The translations under genes and the position numbers were made by a program. This document shows, one piece after another, positions 11,461 to 21,591 of a DNA stretch of 64,000 nt; position 1 is the stretch's first letter, and each line of letters opens with the position of its first letter. A model generated the notes under the pieces. The model ran no database searches and was not told the DNA's origin. It saw nothing but the letters and a program-made list of their open reading frames with translations. The DNA comes from Haliclona indistincta (lineage: Eukaryota; Porifera; Demospongiae; Haplosclerida; Chalinidae): the NCBI GenBank assembly GCA_964017065.1, contig OZ024785.1:2437142-2501141 (forward strand), in the 5' to 3' direction.

Positions 11461-14400
11461 GTTATTATGCCTCAGTGGGCGGAGCCACGAGGCATACAGT
11501 AGTTCGTTGGTTTGTCATTCATTCATTCATTATGCCTCGGTGTTGGCGGAGCCACGAGGCATACTGTAATCGCGTTGTCTGTCGTTCGTTCTGTCTGTCG
11601 CAACGATTTCTCGTAGCTCGCTGAAAACTAATCGCTGAAACAAGCAACACGGGTAGAAATCGATACTTGCTCGGATTTGAATTTTCAGAAGTTTGATTTT
11701 AAAGCTTAGTGCGTAAGTTACCGCGTGAATTGCTCACGGCTGGCTTAGTTTTGTAGCGCACGCTGAAAGTTAAGCTCTGAAACTAGCAATGCAAGTAGTA
11801 CACGGTATTATCTCGCTCTAGAACATGTGAAAACTTTATACGAAGCTTTGTTCGTGAGTTATGGCGCAATTTACTCACCGGCTCGCCATCGAGCTGTTGC
11901 TGGCGATCTGGAAAGGCAAAGCTATCCACAGTTGACTACCTAGAAGCTTATAGGTTAGAATTTCACTACAGGACAACAGCACAGGTCCAGAGAAATTGTG
12001 TGAGCAAGCTATGGAAGCTATCTAGTATGAATGGGCTGTACTGAACATTGTAGACACGCCCAGTAGAATTGTGGTCAGCACTGATTGGCTTCTGATTGCA
12101 TAACTAAAGCACTGCATTGTGATTGCTGTACAGAAATCCTGTATACATGCATCTGCCGTGTTTGTGGAATGGTGGATAGTTTTGTTTGTTGATAATGTGT
12201 CATTCCACTGAGGCATCTGCACCTTTGGTGCTATTTTTCATTCTGTTTGCAGGCAGAACTCCGCGTCGGCAGAAAGCTAAGCGCTGATACTTGCAATACA
12301 TGTTCAACTCGGTGTTGCCTCGGAATTGAATTGATAGACTTTTGGTTTCAACGCTTCGTTACCTTAATTGAATGGCATTGCTGGACTCGCTCAGCATTAT
12401 GGGACTTCGCTGAAGATAAAGCTGGGTCATTCCATATCATTTCAACAACTTTTTGGCATGACCCTCTGGGATTTTCTCGAAACTTGGCGTTGTTGAACCC
12501 CTCATGGTCATATGATTCCATAACAAGTTTCAGCTTGATACCTTGTATGGTTTCTTTTTAAACCCTGATTGCATTTTCAACGATATTTCCTACTACTAGC
12601 TGTTTAACTATTTATAACTATGTTATATTTTGACCTATCAGCAGACTAATAACATCAAATTGAAGCTGAATAAATGCTCTTTCATATGACATGCAACACA
12701 TAGTGTATCGCATGTCGTAACTATTTAACCACGCCCACATACTTTGATCTTTGATTCTTTAAAAAAACGCTGCGTCAATTTCATTTTAAATGATTGTGAT
12801 TTAATAGTAGTCTATTAGCTACTTCTATACCAAATTTCATGTTGGGACACAAATGGGAAGGTTAGTTTGCAAGCTTTATTAAAAAAAAGGGGCATTAATG
12901 CATACTACTTGGACACCAATAAACACAGTGAAAAGACTTGGGCTAGCTGTTTGAAGACTTAGGATAGTTGCTTGTATGTTGATTGATTGACATAGAAGGG
13001 AGTTCCACTTTTTGAATAGAACTGTATAAGTTTTAACATTAATTCATTGATGTTGGTATGTCGATGTCAAGAATTTCAATAATTTTTTTTGTGAACAATT
13101 TTTTAATCGGAATTTCTTTGATCACACAAGTCAACTGACATAATTTTGTGTTCTTGAATCAATGATAGAAGACAAGTAAAGTAACCTTTTGATCTTGTCG
13201 AATCTATATAGTTGACAATAGACCATGCAATCATGCCATAGTTGTTTTATAGAGTTTTGTAGTGTTTTACTTGTAGCAATACATGTAAGCCCTATCACAT
13301 AGCAAATTATTTTGCTGAAAATCTAATTACTAAAGCACTTCTGGTATATAAACTGTGATTGTATCGTTATTATGAACATAGTCTGAATTTTTGACTACGT
13401 GGTTTAATTAGCAAACCTAGGTAATAAAAGATACAAGGTTACTTGAGTAATAATTTATTGACTATTATTTCATTAAAATTGCATCTTATTACTTAAAAAG
13501 GCTGCTTGTTGCTTTGCTAAAAAATTGACAAATCAAATTGCAAAAGCCTCAATCTCACTTGTAAAACACTACATGTAATATCCCACGATTCTTTCTGATG
13601 TTTCTGAATGCAGCAGGTGGTGAGGGAGGGTTGTTGCATATTACATTTGATTTACTATCTTTAGTACGTGTGACAGTGATGAATGTACACTTTTAAACTA
13701 GCTAGTGATCATTTTGCATGTCCTAATATCTCAGAAATGGACTAAACACTTCCAAGTGGTTCATACTCATACACACAACAACTATTTTGTCAAGGAAGTT
13801 TGATAATCATTAGTTTTCTATAATAGAACCATCAGCTACACTGAGTTTGAAGAGAATAGCACTATAGGTTCCCATTTGTGTCCCAACACGAAATTTGGCT
13901 TAGAAGTAGCCAATAGACTACTATTAAATCACAATCATTTAAAATGAAAATTGAAGCAGCGTTTTTTTAAAGAATCAAAGATCAAAGTATGTGGGCGTGG
14001 TTAAATAGTTACGACATGCAATGCACTATGTGTTGCATGTCATATGAAAGAGCATTTATTCAGCTTCAATTTGATGTTATTAGTCTGCTGATAGGACAAA
14101 ATATAACAAAGTTGTAAATAGTTTAACAGCAAGTAGTAGGAAATATCGTCGAAAATGCAATCAGGGTTTAAAAAGAAACCATACAAGGGATCAAGCTGAA
14201 ACTTGTTATGGAATCATATGACCATGAGGGGTTCAACAATACCAAGTTTCAAGAAAATCCCAGAGGGTCATGCCAAAAAGTTGTTGAAATGATATGGAAT
14301 GACCCAGCTGTCTACTATAGTCTTCTTCACAGCTTGTAAGACAATTCTGTACTCAAGGTAGTACAGTGAGTGCTGAGAAATCAATCGTGCTATCGCTAAG

Positions 14401-14735
14401 CAGCGGCAGCTCCAGCAAGCTAGCAACCAGCGCTCACTTGCTGTGTTGATTATAGGCACGCCCAACTGAATTCTATGTGGTTAGCACTGCTAGGCTTCTG
14501 ATTGCATAGTTGCAACCCACTAGCTTATTCTGCAAACAGTGCTGTATTGCAGCTTATTGCAGCTTGTTGCAGCGCTCTTCAGCTTTAATTTCATCATACA
14601 GGAATTGCATTGCATAACTATTATACTGCATTGTGATTGCTGTACAGAAAGTTATAATAGCTGCAGTTTGTTGCTGTGTATGTGAAATGGTTGCATTCCA
14701 CCGAGGCATCTGCACCTTTGGTGCTTCATTGAATA
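11461..14735. mobile_element. Cluster of nested non-autonomous transposons
   Basis: The flanks 11341-11460 and 14725-15350 match the DNA upstream of R4 (about 20560-20730), so the whole block is inserted. It opens with two copies of a ggcggagccacgaggcat sequence (11475 and 11542). The ends aggcatctgcacctttggtg at 12212 and 14703 suggest two related elements side by side. The second is interrupted by the element at 12420-14309. No intact gene is seen. Confidence 0.6.
12420..14309. mobile_element. 1.9-kb element with about 440-bp inverted repeats
   Basis: Arms 12420-12861 and 13868-14309 are about 440 bp each and start agctgggtcattcc. They are highly similar with scattered mismatches, so this is an older insertion than the foldback element. 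The 1-kb centre is AT-rich and without a recognisable transposase, so the element was presumably moved in trans. Confidence 0.8.
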
Positions 14736-14908
14736 AGAAATCTAACTAGGTAAACTTCAGCTGGTCTACAGGGTTTGTTTGAAAGTTATCATGTGTTTGA
14801 TTTAGTGCTGTGATGGATGAATCTCATTAAGTGGCCAACTGTGTAACAATGCAGGAATTTAATTTTGTGCTTCCATGAAGGAAATGAGTTTGTACTGCAA
14901 AGTTTAAT

Positions 14909-14954
14909 ACTGCACACACATACACACACACACACACATACACACACACACACA

Positions 14955-14998
<44 letters not shown>
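14909..14998. repeat. (AC)n microsatellite
   Basis: An AC run with rare ACAT and ACGT interruptions. The same microsatellite sits in the first-intron or 5' region of R4-R7 (about 20838, 26251, 31377, 36789). Cys-Val or His-Thr frames across it are not genes. Confidence 0.95.
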
Positions 14999-15000
<2 letters not shown>

Positions 15001-15376
15001 GTCACTGAAAAAATCAAATTATGGTTCTCACAATTATCAGGCCATACGGTAGCACCACTCTACTTGTGCATTCCTGCGTAAGTCAATGGTTGTTCGGTTG
15101 ACCTCCCTTAAATTCTGATTTATGCAAATGGAGCAACTCAAAATAATTTTTTGTTGCTCATCAAGCAGTTGATCATTAAAACCAAATAGCTATCATATTT
15201 AGTTTTTAATTACAAAAATATTTTGAACAGGGCACAGCATTTAATAATAATTATAATAACAGTATTGTTTCTTAACTATTGAGTAATGTACAGCTAGCTC
15301 TCTTAGGAAAGCTGGCATAAGGACTGGGGTTACATACTAACATTCTAGCTACATAATAGTTAGACAGCGCATCCGA

Positions 15377-15479
15377 GGATCTACGCGATTTAGAAGCCCG
15401 AGAGCCGTTGCTATATAGCGTCCGAGCGTAGCGAGGACGCTATGGCAACGGCGCGAGGGCTTCTAAATCGCGTAGATCC
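15377..15479. promoter_or_regulatory. Long near-perfect hairpin upstream of the recombinase
   Basis: Outer arms 15377-15399 and 15457-15479 are 23-bp perfect inverted repeats. Inner arms 15404-15423 and 15434-15451 add about 18 more pairs with small mismatches, and the loop is about 10 bases. It is 115 bp before the start codon. It could be a recombinase binding or crossover site, a promoter element, or both; this is inference. Confidence 0.6.
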
Positions 15480-15593
15480 GATTGGATGCACTGTCCAACT
15501 GGTTTAGACTATAGCAACAGCGAACAGAAACGACACAAGCCAGTCGAAAATCAAACTAGCTAGCAGCAAGTCACTTGTCTACGGTCTGCTATA

Positions 15594-17144
15594 ATGGACG
15601 ACTACATTAGCGACGCTCAGTTGGTAGAGGCACTAGACACTTTTGAAGACATGTACACACCAACCTGCTTCATTAGCAGCGGCTTCTGCCCTTCTGGACC
15701 ACCACTGATGTCAACTGCCTCCTCTGCTCCATTTTTACTACCGAGTACTAGCTCCGCCTCTGCTCCTCCTTTTACACCCAGCCCACTCCCGGTACCAGGG
15801 CCCCTTACGAGCTCCTCCCTCTACACTGCTGCAAAAGCTATTGCTACAACAAGTGGGTACCGGTACGCGCTCCCCAAAACTGACAGGGAAGTCGACGATG
15901 CAAGGATAAGTGCTGTGCCAAAGAAAACTCAAGATGACACCAAATACTGTTTTAAACTCTTTGAAGATTGGAGAAAGCAACGTGAAGAGACAACAGGAGA
16001 GTTTATTGGTGATTTACGCACACTTCCCGATAGTCAAATACAGCACTGGATGACCAGATTTATTCTGGAAGTGAGGAAACGAGATGGTAGTGTTTATACA
16101 CCAAACACACTGCATCACATCACTGCTGGTGTAATGCGGCACCTGAGGTGGAACGGGCGTCAAGACATAGACTTTTTCCGTGCTAGCGAATACACCAATT
16201 TTCGTCAATCTCTGGATGCTGAAATGAAGAGGCTGCAGAGCCTGGGCATCGGTGCCAAAAAGAAGCAGGCCGAAGTTTTGACTGAGGCTGAGGAAGAGTT
16301 GCTATGGACGGAAGGTCTACTAGGAGGCAAAACACCTCAGATGTTACTGGACACAGTAGTCTTCTATAATGGCCTATATTTTGCGCTTCGAAGTGGGCGA
16401 GAACATCGACAACTCCGACACTCACCCTGCCAAGTTGAGGTGGTAGAAAAGCCTGGTGAGAGACCGTACCTGGTTTACCACGAAGACACCTCAAAAAACC
16501 ATCCTGGTGGACTAAAGGGACGAAAAACTACACCAAAGGTTGTTGTTCACCACTCTAATACACAGAGCCCAGAGAGATGCTTCGTCACTCTTTTTAAAAA
16601 GTACAGAGAACTGTGTCCTGATGATCCAGTAGCCAACGCTTTCTATCTACAACCATCGCGTTCTCCAACAGAGACCTGCTGGTACACCAGACAGCCACTG
16701 GGTCACTCCACACTCGGTGGTACAGTGGCTCGACTGTGTAGAGAGGCTGGCATTCAAGGCTATAAAACCAACCACAGCCTGAGAGCAACTGCCACCACTA
16801 GGCTGTACGAGTCTGGAGTTGATGAGCAACAAATCATGGAGAGAACTGGACACCGTAGCTTGGAAGGCGTTCGCTCTTACAAGCGAACGTCAAACAAGCA
16901 GAGGCAAGCGCTGTCTGATGTGCTAAACAGAGCGCGGGAGCCTTCTCAGACAACACAAGTTCAGCAACAACCAGCGGCAGCATTCTGTGCCTTCACGAGC
17001 CAACAACAGCTCTGTTCTCTTACCTTGCCATCTGCAACTTTTAATGACTGCACAGTCAACTTCGTAATTGGAGGCGCGACTAACAGCTCAAGCAGATCGA
17101 AAAGGCGACGACCACTCGTCATCGACGATACTGACACAGACTAG
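15594..17144 (+). CDS. Crypton-like tyrosine recombinase
   Basis: An intact, intronless gene of 516 residues. Residues 1-75 are Ser/Pro-rich and low in complexity. About 100-215 look like the helical core-binding part. About 220-450 form the catalytic part, with the expected set Arg266, Lys308, His394-x-x-Arg397, His420 and Tyr429 (HSLRATATTRLY, then GHRS and SYKR). The C-terminus ends with a basic SKRRR patch, a likely nuclear signal. The family cuts and rejoins DNA through a 3'-phosphotyrosine and is related to the DUF3504 proteins domesticated in animals. Its G+C is higher than the surrounding DNA. All catalytic residues are present, so it may be active. The start was chosen as the first ATG after the hairpin. 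Confidence 0.85.
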   Translation: MDDYISDAQLVEALDTFEDMYTPTCFISSGFCPSGPPLMSTASSAPFLLPSTSSASAPPFTPSPLPVPGPLTSSSLYTAAKAIATTSGYRYALPKTDREVDDARISAVPKKTQDDTKYCFKLFEDWRKQREETTGEFIGDLRTLPDSQIQHWMTRFILEVRKRDGSVYTPNTLHHITAGVMRHLRWNGRQDIDFFRASEYTNFRQSLDAEMKRLQSLGIGAKKKQAEVLTEAEEELLWTEGLLGGKTPQMLLDTVVFYNGLYFALRSGREHRQLRHSPCQVEVVEKPGERPYLVYHEDTSKNHPGGLKGRKTTPKVVVHHSNTQSPERCFVTLFKKYRELCPDDPVANAFYLQPSRSPTETCWYTRQPLGHSTLGGTVARLCREAGIQGYKTNHSLRATATTRLYESGVDEQQIMERTGHRSLEGVRSYKRTSNKQRQALSDVLNRAREPSQTTQVQQQPAAAFCAFTSQQQLCSLTLPSATFNDCTVNFVIGGATNSSSRSKRRRPLVIDDTDTD

Positions 17145-17221
17145 CTTAGCTTATCATGTATAAACAAAAACTACACTCTTGTTCTGTATAATCTCCGCGC
17201 ATATCAGTAATCTATTGTTTT

Positions 17222-17370
17222 AGCACCTCGTGGCGGGATTACATTATGGAGTGGCGGGATTACATTATGGAGTGGCGGGATTACATTATGGAGTGGCGGG
17301 ATTACATTATGGGTGGCGAGATTACATTATGGAGTGGCGGGATTACATTATGGGTGGCGAGATTACATTA
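17222..17370. repeat. Seven-copy tandem repeat behind the recombinase
   Basis: About seven copies of a 19-21 bp unit, gtggcgggattacattatgg, with gtggcgag variants. There are no unique spacers, so it is not a CRISPR. Its position just inside the right end suggests iterated binding sites for the recombinase. A second copy is at 27761-27909. Confidence 0.85.
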
Positions 17371-17479
17371 CGAGATTTAGATCCAAGCAACTAGACAATC
17401 TGATTGGCTAATACCACTAAGCTATAGTCTAATATAAAATTATAATTGCCGAGTATTGTTAATAATTCTCATCACTCAC

Positions 17480-17552
17480 CACTTGTAGCTGGTCCACTAA
17501 GCCACAGGACTAGCAACAGCAGCACACTGAACATGATCGAACTGTCAGGCAT
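17480..17552 (-). pseudogene. Orphan signal-peptide exon
   Basis: The exon starts MPDSSIMFSVLLLL and ends in a phase-1 gtgagt donor, like exon 1 of R8. Going downstream on the minus strand, the Crypton-like element and the transposon cluster follow. No Ig exon is found before R3, which has its own first exon. Its former gene body therefore appears lost or displaced. Copies are at 28019-28091, 37261-37333 and, shortened, at 21420-21471. Confidence 0.6.
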
Positions 17553-17732
17553 TGCTTATCTACACATCACACAGGAAGTCTAGAGTGCATGGTTACCACT
17601 CTGTGGTTTTACTAATCATTCCTGTGTACAGAATTATGCAAACAATCTGTTTACATTGCAATTAGTAAAGCCAAGACAGTTATCATTTAGTCATACATGA
17701 GTCATTCCACAACAGCAGTGCAGTGAACTCAC

Positions 17733-17786
17733 TTCTGTTTGTGTGTAGCAGAGACACATCAAGAGTACAACTATATTCGTGTCCAT
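17733..17786 (-). pseudogene. Second, decayed signal-peptide exon
   Basis: It reads MDTNIVVLLMCLCYTQTE and then gtgagttcac, like exon 1 of R1, R2 and R14. Its length is 54 nt, which leaves phase 0 where the Ig exons need phase 1, so it looks disabled by a small deletion. Similar copies are at 23147-23200, 28272-28325 and 33686-33739. Confidence 0.5.
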
Positions 17787-18481
17787 TTTTCACAGCTCTA
17801 TACCAAGATGCTTATTGATCCATGGTTACTAACATACACTAGTATTGATTCCATGCAGACACAGGATTAAGTATACACATGCTATCGTATTATTGCTAAC
17901 GGTCTCTTGCAACTGTTCAATCGTGCTGTGGGTGTGATCTTTATATCTTATTCCTACATATCACTCAATCACTTAACTAGTACCCAGCTGCATTGCAACT
18001 AGTGTTGGTAGTGTTAATATGTGCTGTTAGCAGCACACATGGCTTAGTTTAATAACACCTTCTCTTCTACAGGTCAAGTCGTGTAGCATGGAGTAGCTGA
18101 AGAGAGGTAGGTGGCTGGCGCTACTGATAAAGATAAAATGTGTGTCAACACACTATACCAAGGTGCGTACTAGAATTTACTATCACATGACATGGGCACA
18201 CTTCACTTATAATAGTGTTTATATATTATCCATCAGGTGTCACGATATAGTCACTGTGCGTCGCAATGGTCCAAACTCCACCTACTGGCTCCTCCCCTCA
18301 TGATAATGTGAGTGTAGTGTATATAATAGCATGCAGTTACTCTTCACTAGTCAATCTATAATCTCGTGCTATTAATAGTATAATGATGTCGTGTTACTAT
18401 TATCAGTAGCAGTTGCCTTATTTGACTAAAGCAGAATACAAGGCATGTGGTAATCGTAAATGCAGTCCATGCTTGAGCAAT

Positions 18482-20379
18482 CTAAGGTATGATTTCGTAA
18501 TCGTTATCTTGACTCTCTTTCTCATCAAGTTCCACTGGTGGTGCTATAAGATAGTAACACATGATCATTAGTGTCTCTAAGCTAGTCCGTACCATTCTTA
18601 TGTTGCTTTGAGCTGTGTCTATGAAAGGCAGCTGCCATGATAGTTATAGTGACAATGATGATGATGAGTATTATTATAGACAGTATAACAGGGATTCCAA
18701 TAGTGATCCAGTTACTAACAGTAGACTCCACTTGATCTATATCACCAGGAGCGTATAAGGGGAAGGAGCGTTCAACTACCGTATACGCTTAGTAATATCG
18801 AAGTCTAAAGTCCGCCGCCGTGCGCTGTTGCTACTTGGAACTTGGGCCTTTCTTTGCGCGTTGTGGCTCGCTATTTCCTACCTATACATTCATCCACGTT
18901 TCATCCTGCCCGTCTCCGGCTAAAACAAGCAAGCTTTCAGCCAGAGCTATGGTCGCCGTCTTATGCGGCCTGCAAAAACCTTCCTCATAAGGAAGGTTTT
19001 TGCAGCGCAAGCGGCGGACTTTAGACTCCGATATTTCTATTAGTTACACGCTCCTTCCCCTTATACGCTCCTGATATCACATGTACAGCATTAGTGGTAA
19101 TAATAGTGTATTAGGCTCACTAGTAGGTGTGGGTGTGGTTATTAGAGTGTTTGTGGGTGTGGTCACGTGTTGACTTGCTGTGGTAGTCATCGGTTGACCT
19201 GGTATATTAGTAGTAGCTGGCGCCATTGATGCTGTAATATTGCAATATACATGTGTCTACATGTGCTGTATCTAACTCACTATACACAGTGTTAATGGTG
19301 ATTCTCTGACTGGCTTGATTCTCTACTACTAGTGATACATTGTAGGTTGAGTTACAAGATAGTGGACTAGTGACATTATCACTAGACACATCAAACATCA
19401 GTTGATTGGTTGGTCCATATACAATAGTCCCTCCATCCAACACATCTGTCAGCACAAGTGTGACAGCAATGGCTGCCTCATATTGACACACTTCTGGTAC
19501 CTGGACAGTATTACTGTAGTTGAGTGATAGTAATCAAATATTGTGTGTTGGTCATACATTAGCTGTGGCTTGAATAATGTTATCATGACATGTTATGGTG
19601 ACATTGCTTTGGTTCCTTGCAGTAGTGTCTAATCCTATTATGAGAACAACGAATGAATATAGTTATACAATACTAGTTAGTACTGCACCTTTAGGGAATC
19701 CACTAGTAGTGTTTGTACTGGGTCCAGTGCTACCCACATCAGTCTCAGCCTCCACTGTGAACACCAGCTCATCACACTGACCTCCTCCTCCTCTCAGCAC
19801 TAACTGCTCATCACATGTTGTCCACTGAGTGATCTGGTTTGACGTGAGGTTGAGCATGGTCACAGTGTAGTTGATGACAGGGAATGGCCATGGAGCAGTC
19901 CAGGTGAGAGTGAGGGCAGTCAGGTTAGTCACTGTCACTGAGGGAGCTACAGGAGGGCCTGGTGGACCTAGTTGACACAATAATAATACTGAAATGGATA
20001 GTATTTGTTCAAACTTACTTTCTGCTACAATCAGTCTTGAAGAGTCTGTTCTGATCCGGTCACCAATAATTCCATACACTTCAGTGTTGTTATTCTCTAC
20101 TGTAGCAAGTATTTGAAAAGTGAATTTTCCTGTTTCTTGGTACCAGCTAATGTTTCTATCTTTCAATTGCTGATCAATGTCAGTAAACGATCCAATTATG
20201 ATGCCTCCAATATCTCCAGCACACATAACAACTCCTTGGAAACTTACTCCATTGTTGTATGGAAATGTAAAGTTGGTGACTTGTCCTATCAGAGCAACTC
20301 TATCATTGCTACTGCATCTTATTTCTGTGATAAATATGACAATTATTAGTGCCCACATGCAGCAGCTTACTCCTCTCAT
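18482..20379 (-). CDS. R4, Ig-FN3 receptor with atypical Ig, short tail
   Basis: Exons: 20019-20379 (signal peptide and Ig in one exon), 19689-19967 FN3, 19558-19634 and 19281-19500 second FN3-like domain, 19121-19231 stalk, 18593-18736 membrane helix, 18482-18543 tail. The sum is 1254 nt, 417 residues. The tail ends NDYEIIP. The Ig exon aligns with R2 but both disulphide cysteines are replaced (FTFPYNN for FMCEGEG, TEVYGII for TELRCLF). An alternative first exon is at 21420-21471: it would join at an acceptor after 20325 in the same phase and replace the local signal peptide. The 51-bp intron after the Ig exon is frame-neutral and open, so it could be retained. A MITE lies 10 bp from the membrane-exon acceptor. 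Confidence 0.75.
18746..19073. mobile_element. MITE beside the R4 membrane-exon splice acceptor
   Basis: A 328-bp element with terminal inverted repeats of about 26 bp (caggagcgtataaggggaag), inner inverted repeats around aagtctaaagtccgccg and a 7-bp duplication, atatcac, at 18739-18745 and 19074-19080. The duplicated bases form part of the polypyrimidine/acceptor region of R4. A copy is at 29285-29612. Confidence 0.85.
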
Positions 20380-20837
20380 TTCCAGATACACTGTTTGTCA
20401 CTAACACATTGTGCTTTATAATGGTGTTCATCCATAGCTAGCACGTTTTTGGCATAGGCAATCTCTACAGCAGTCCTACAAACCAGTCTTAATCTGGCAA
20501 TTGCGAATAGTAGTTTTAAGACTAAGAAAACATACTAGGTTTTGCCTTCAAAACCACTAACCCATACACTGCACATATCTCAACAAGAGCAATGAGGTTT
20601 ACACTAGGCAGCATCACTGGATTTTATTTTTGGTAGTAAAACTCTCTGTTATCGTCTGAAGCATTGAATAAGAAATCTAACAAGGTAAACTTCAGCTGGT
20701 CTACAGAGGTTGTTTGAAAGTTATCATGTGTTTGATTTAGTGCTGTGATGGATGAATCTCATTAAGTGGCCAATAATGCAGGAATTTAATTTGTGCTTCC
20801 ATGAAGGAAATGAGTTTGTACTGCAAAGTTTAATACT

Positions 20838-20844
20838 GCACACA

Positions 20845-20891
<47 letters not shown>

Positions 20892-20904
20892 ACACACACA
20901 CACA

Positions 20905-20937
<33 letters not shown>

Positions 20938-20938
20938 G
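20838..20938. repeat. (AC)n microsatellite
   Basis: An AC run with three ACAT interruptions, upstream of R4. The copy is at 31377-31477. Confidence 0.95.
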
Positions 20939-20954
20939 TTGTCACTGCAAAAAT

Positions 20955-21025
20955 TATCATTGCCAATCGGCAATGATATGTAGGGGTGACCTTGAATTAA
21001 GATGGCGGCTACTCATGTGCGAAAA
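20955..21025. mobile_element. Short insertion with a 22-bp palindromic end
   Basis: About 71 bp are absent from the equivalent sites at 15010 and 36925. It starts with an atcattgcc/ggcaatgat palindrome and matches the left end of the 5031-6898 insertion. It looks like a minimal or truncated member of that family. The copy is at 31494-31564. Confidence 0.65.
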
Positions 21026-21419
21026 TCAAATTATGGTTCTCCCAAAGTATCAGGCCATATGATAGCACAACTCTACTTGTACAGTCCTGCATGATTCAAT
21101 GGGTGTTGACCTCCCTTAAATTTCTGATTTTTACAAATAGAACAACTCAAAATAATTTATTGTTGCTCATCAAACAGTTGATCATTAAAACCAATTGCTA
21201 TCATATTTAAATAGGTTTTGATTACAAAAAAATGTTTTGAACAGGGCACAGCATTTGGCCTATTTAATAATATAATAACAGTATTGTTTCTTAACTATTG
21301 AGTAATGTACAGCTAGCTCTCTTAGGAAAGCTGGCAGAGTGACTGGGGTTACATACTAACATTCTAGCTAGTGTAAAGATATGTATAGTCGAGTATTGTT
21401 AATAATTCTCATCACTCAC

Positions 21420-21471
21420 CACTTGTAGCTGGTCCACTGAGCCACAGGACTAGCAACAGCACACCGAACAT
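21420..21471 (-). other. Possible distal first exon of R4
   Basis: It encodes MFGVLLLVLWLSGPATS and a phase-1 gtgagt donor. The usual start (MPDSS) is lost because ATG became ATA. Joining to the R4 Ig exon after the acceptor at 20325-20327 keeps the frame and gives 416 residues. Confidence 0.45.
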
Positions 21472-21591
21472 GATCGAACTGTATGGTTTTACTAATCATC
21501 TTGTGTACAGAATTATGCAAACAATCTGTTTACATTGCAATTAGTATAGTAGCAAAGACTAAGACAGATTTAGTCATACATGAGTAATCCC

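Larger units (their letters stand above)
15354..17448 (+). mobile_element. Crypton-like element carrying a tyrosine recombinase
   Basis: The boundaries are inferred by comparison with the empty site at 21360-21395: cattctagcta and gagtattgttaataattc are about 20 bp apart there and 2.1 kb apart here. The element holds a 103-bp hairpin, one recombinase gene on the plus strand (opposite to the receptors) and a tandem repeat. A 12-bp inverted pair, ttagactatagc, lies at 15504-15515 and 17421-17432. No long terminal inverted repeats or DDE transposase are seen, which suits Cryptons. Confidence 0.7.

Noticed and set aside
14789..14995. Cys-Val and His-Thr repeat proteins at the microsatellites (also near 20750, 26170, 31290, 36710)
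   Set aside because: They are translations of (AC)n runs.
17222..17370. CRISPR-like repeat array
   Set aside because: The units are contiguous with no unique spacers, and the setting is an intron-bearing animal genome.
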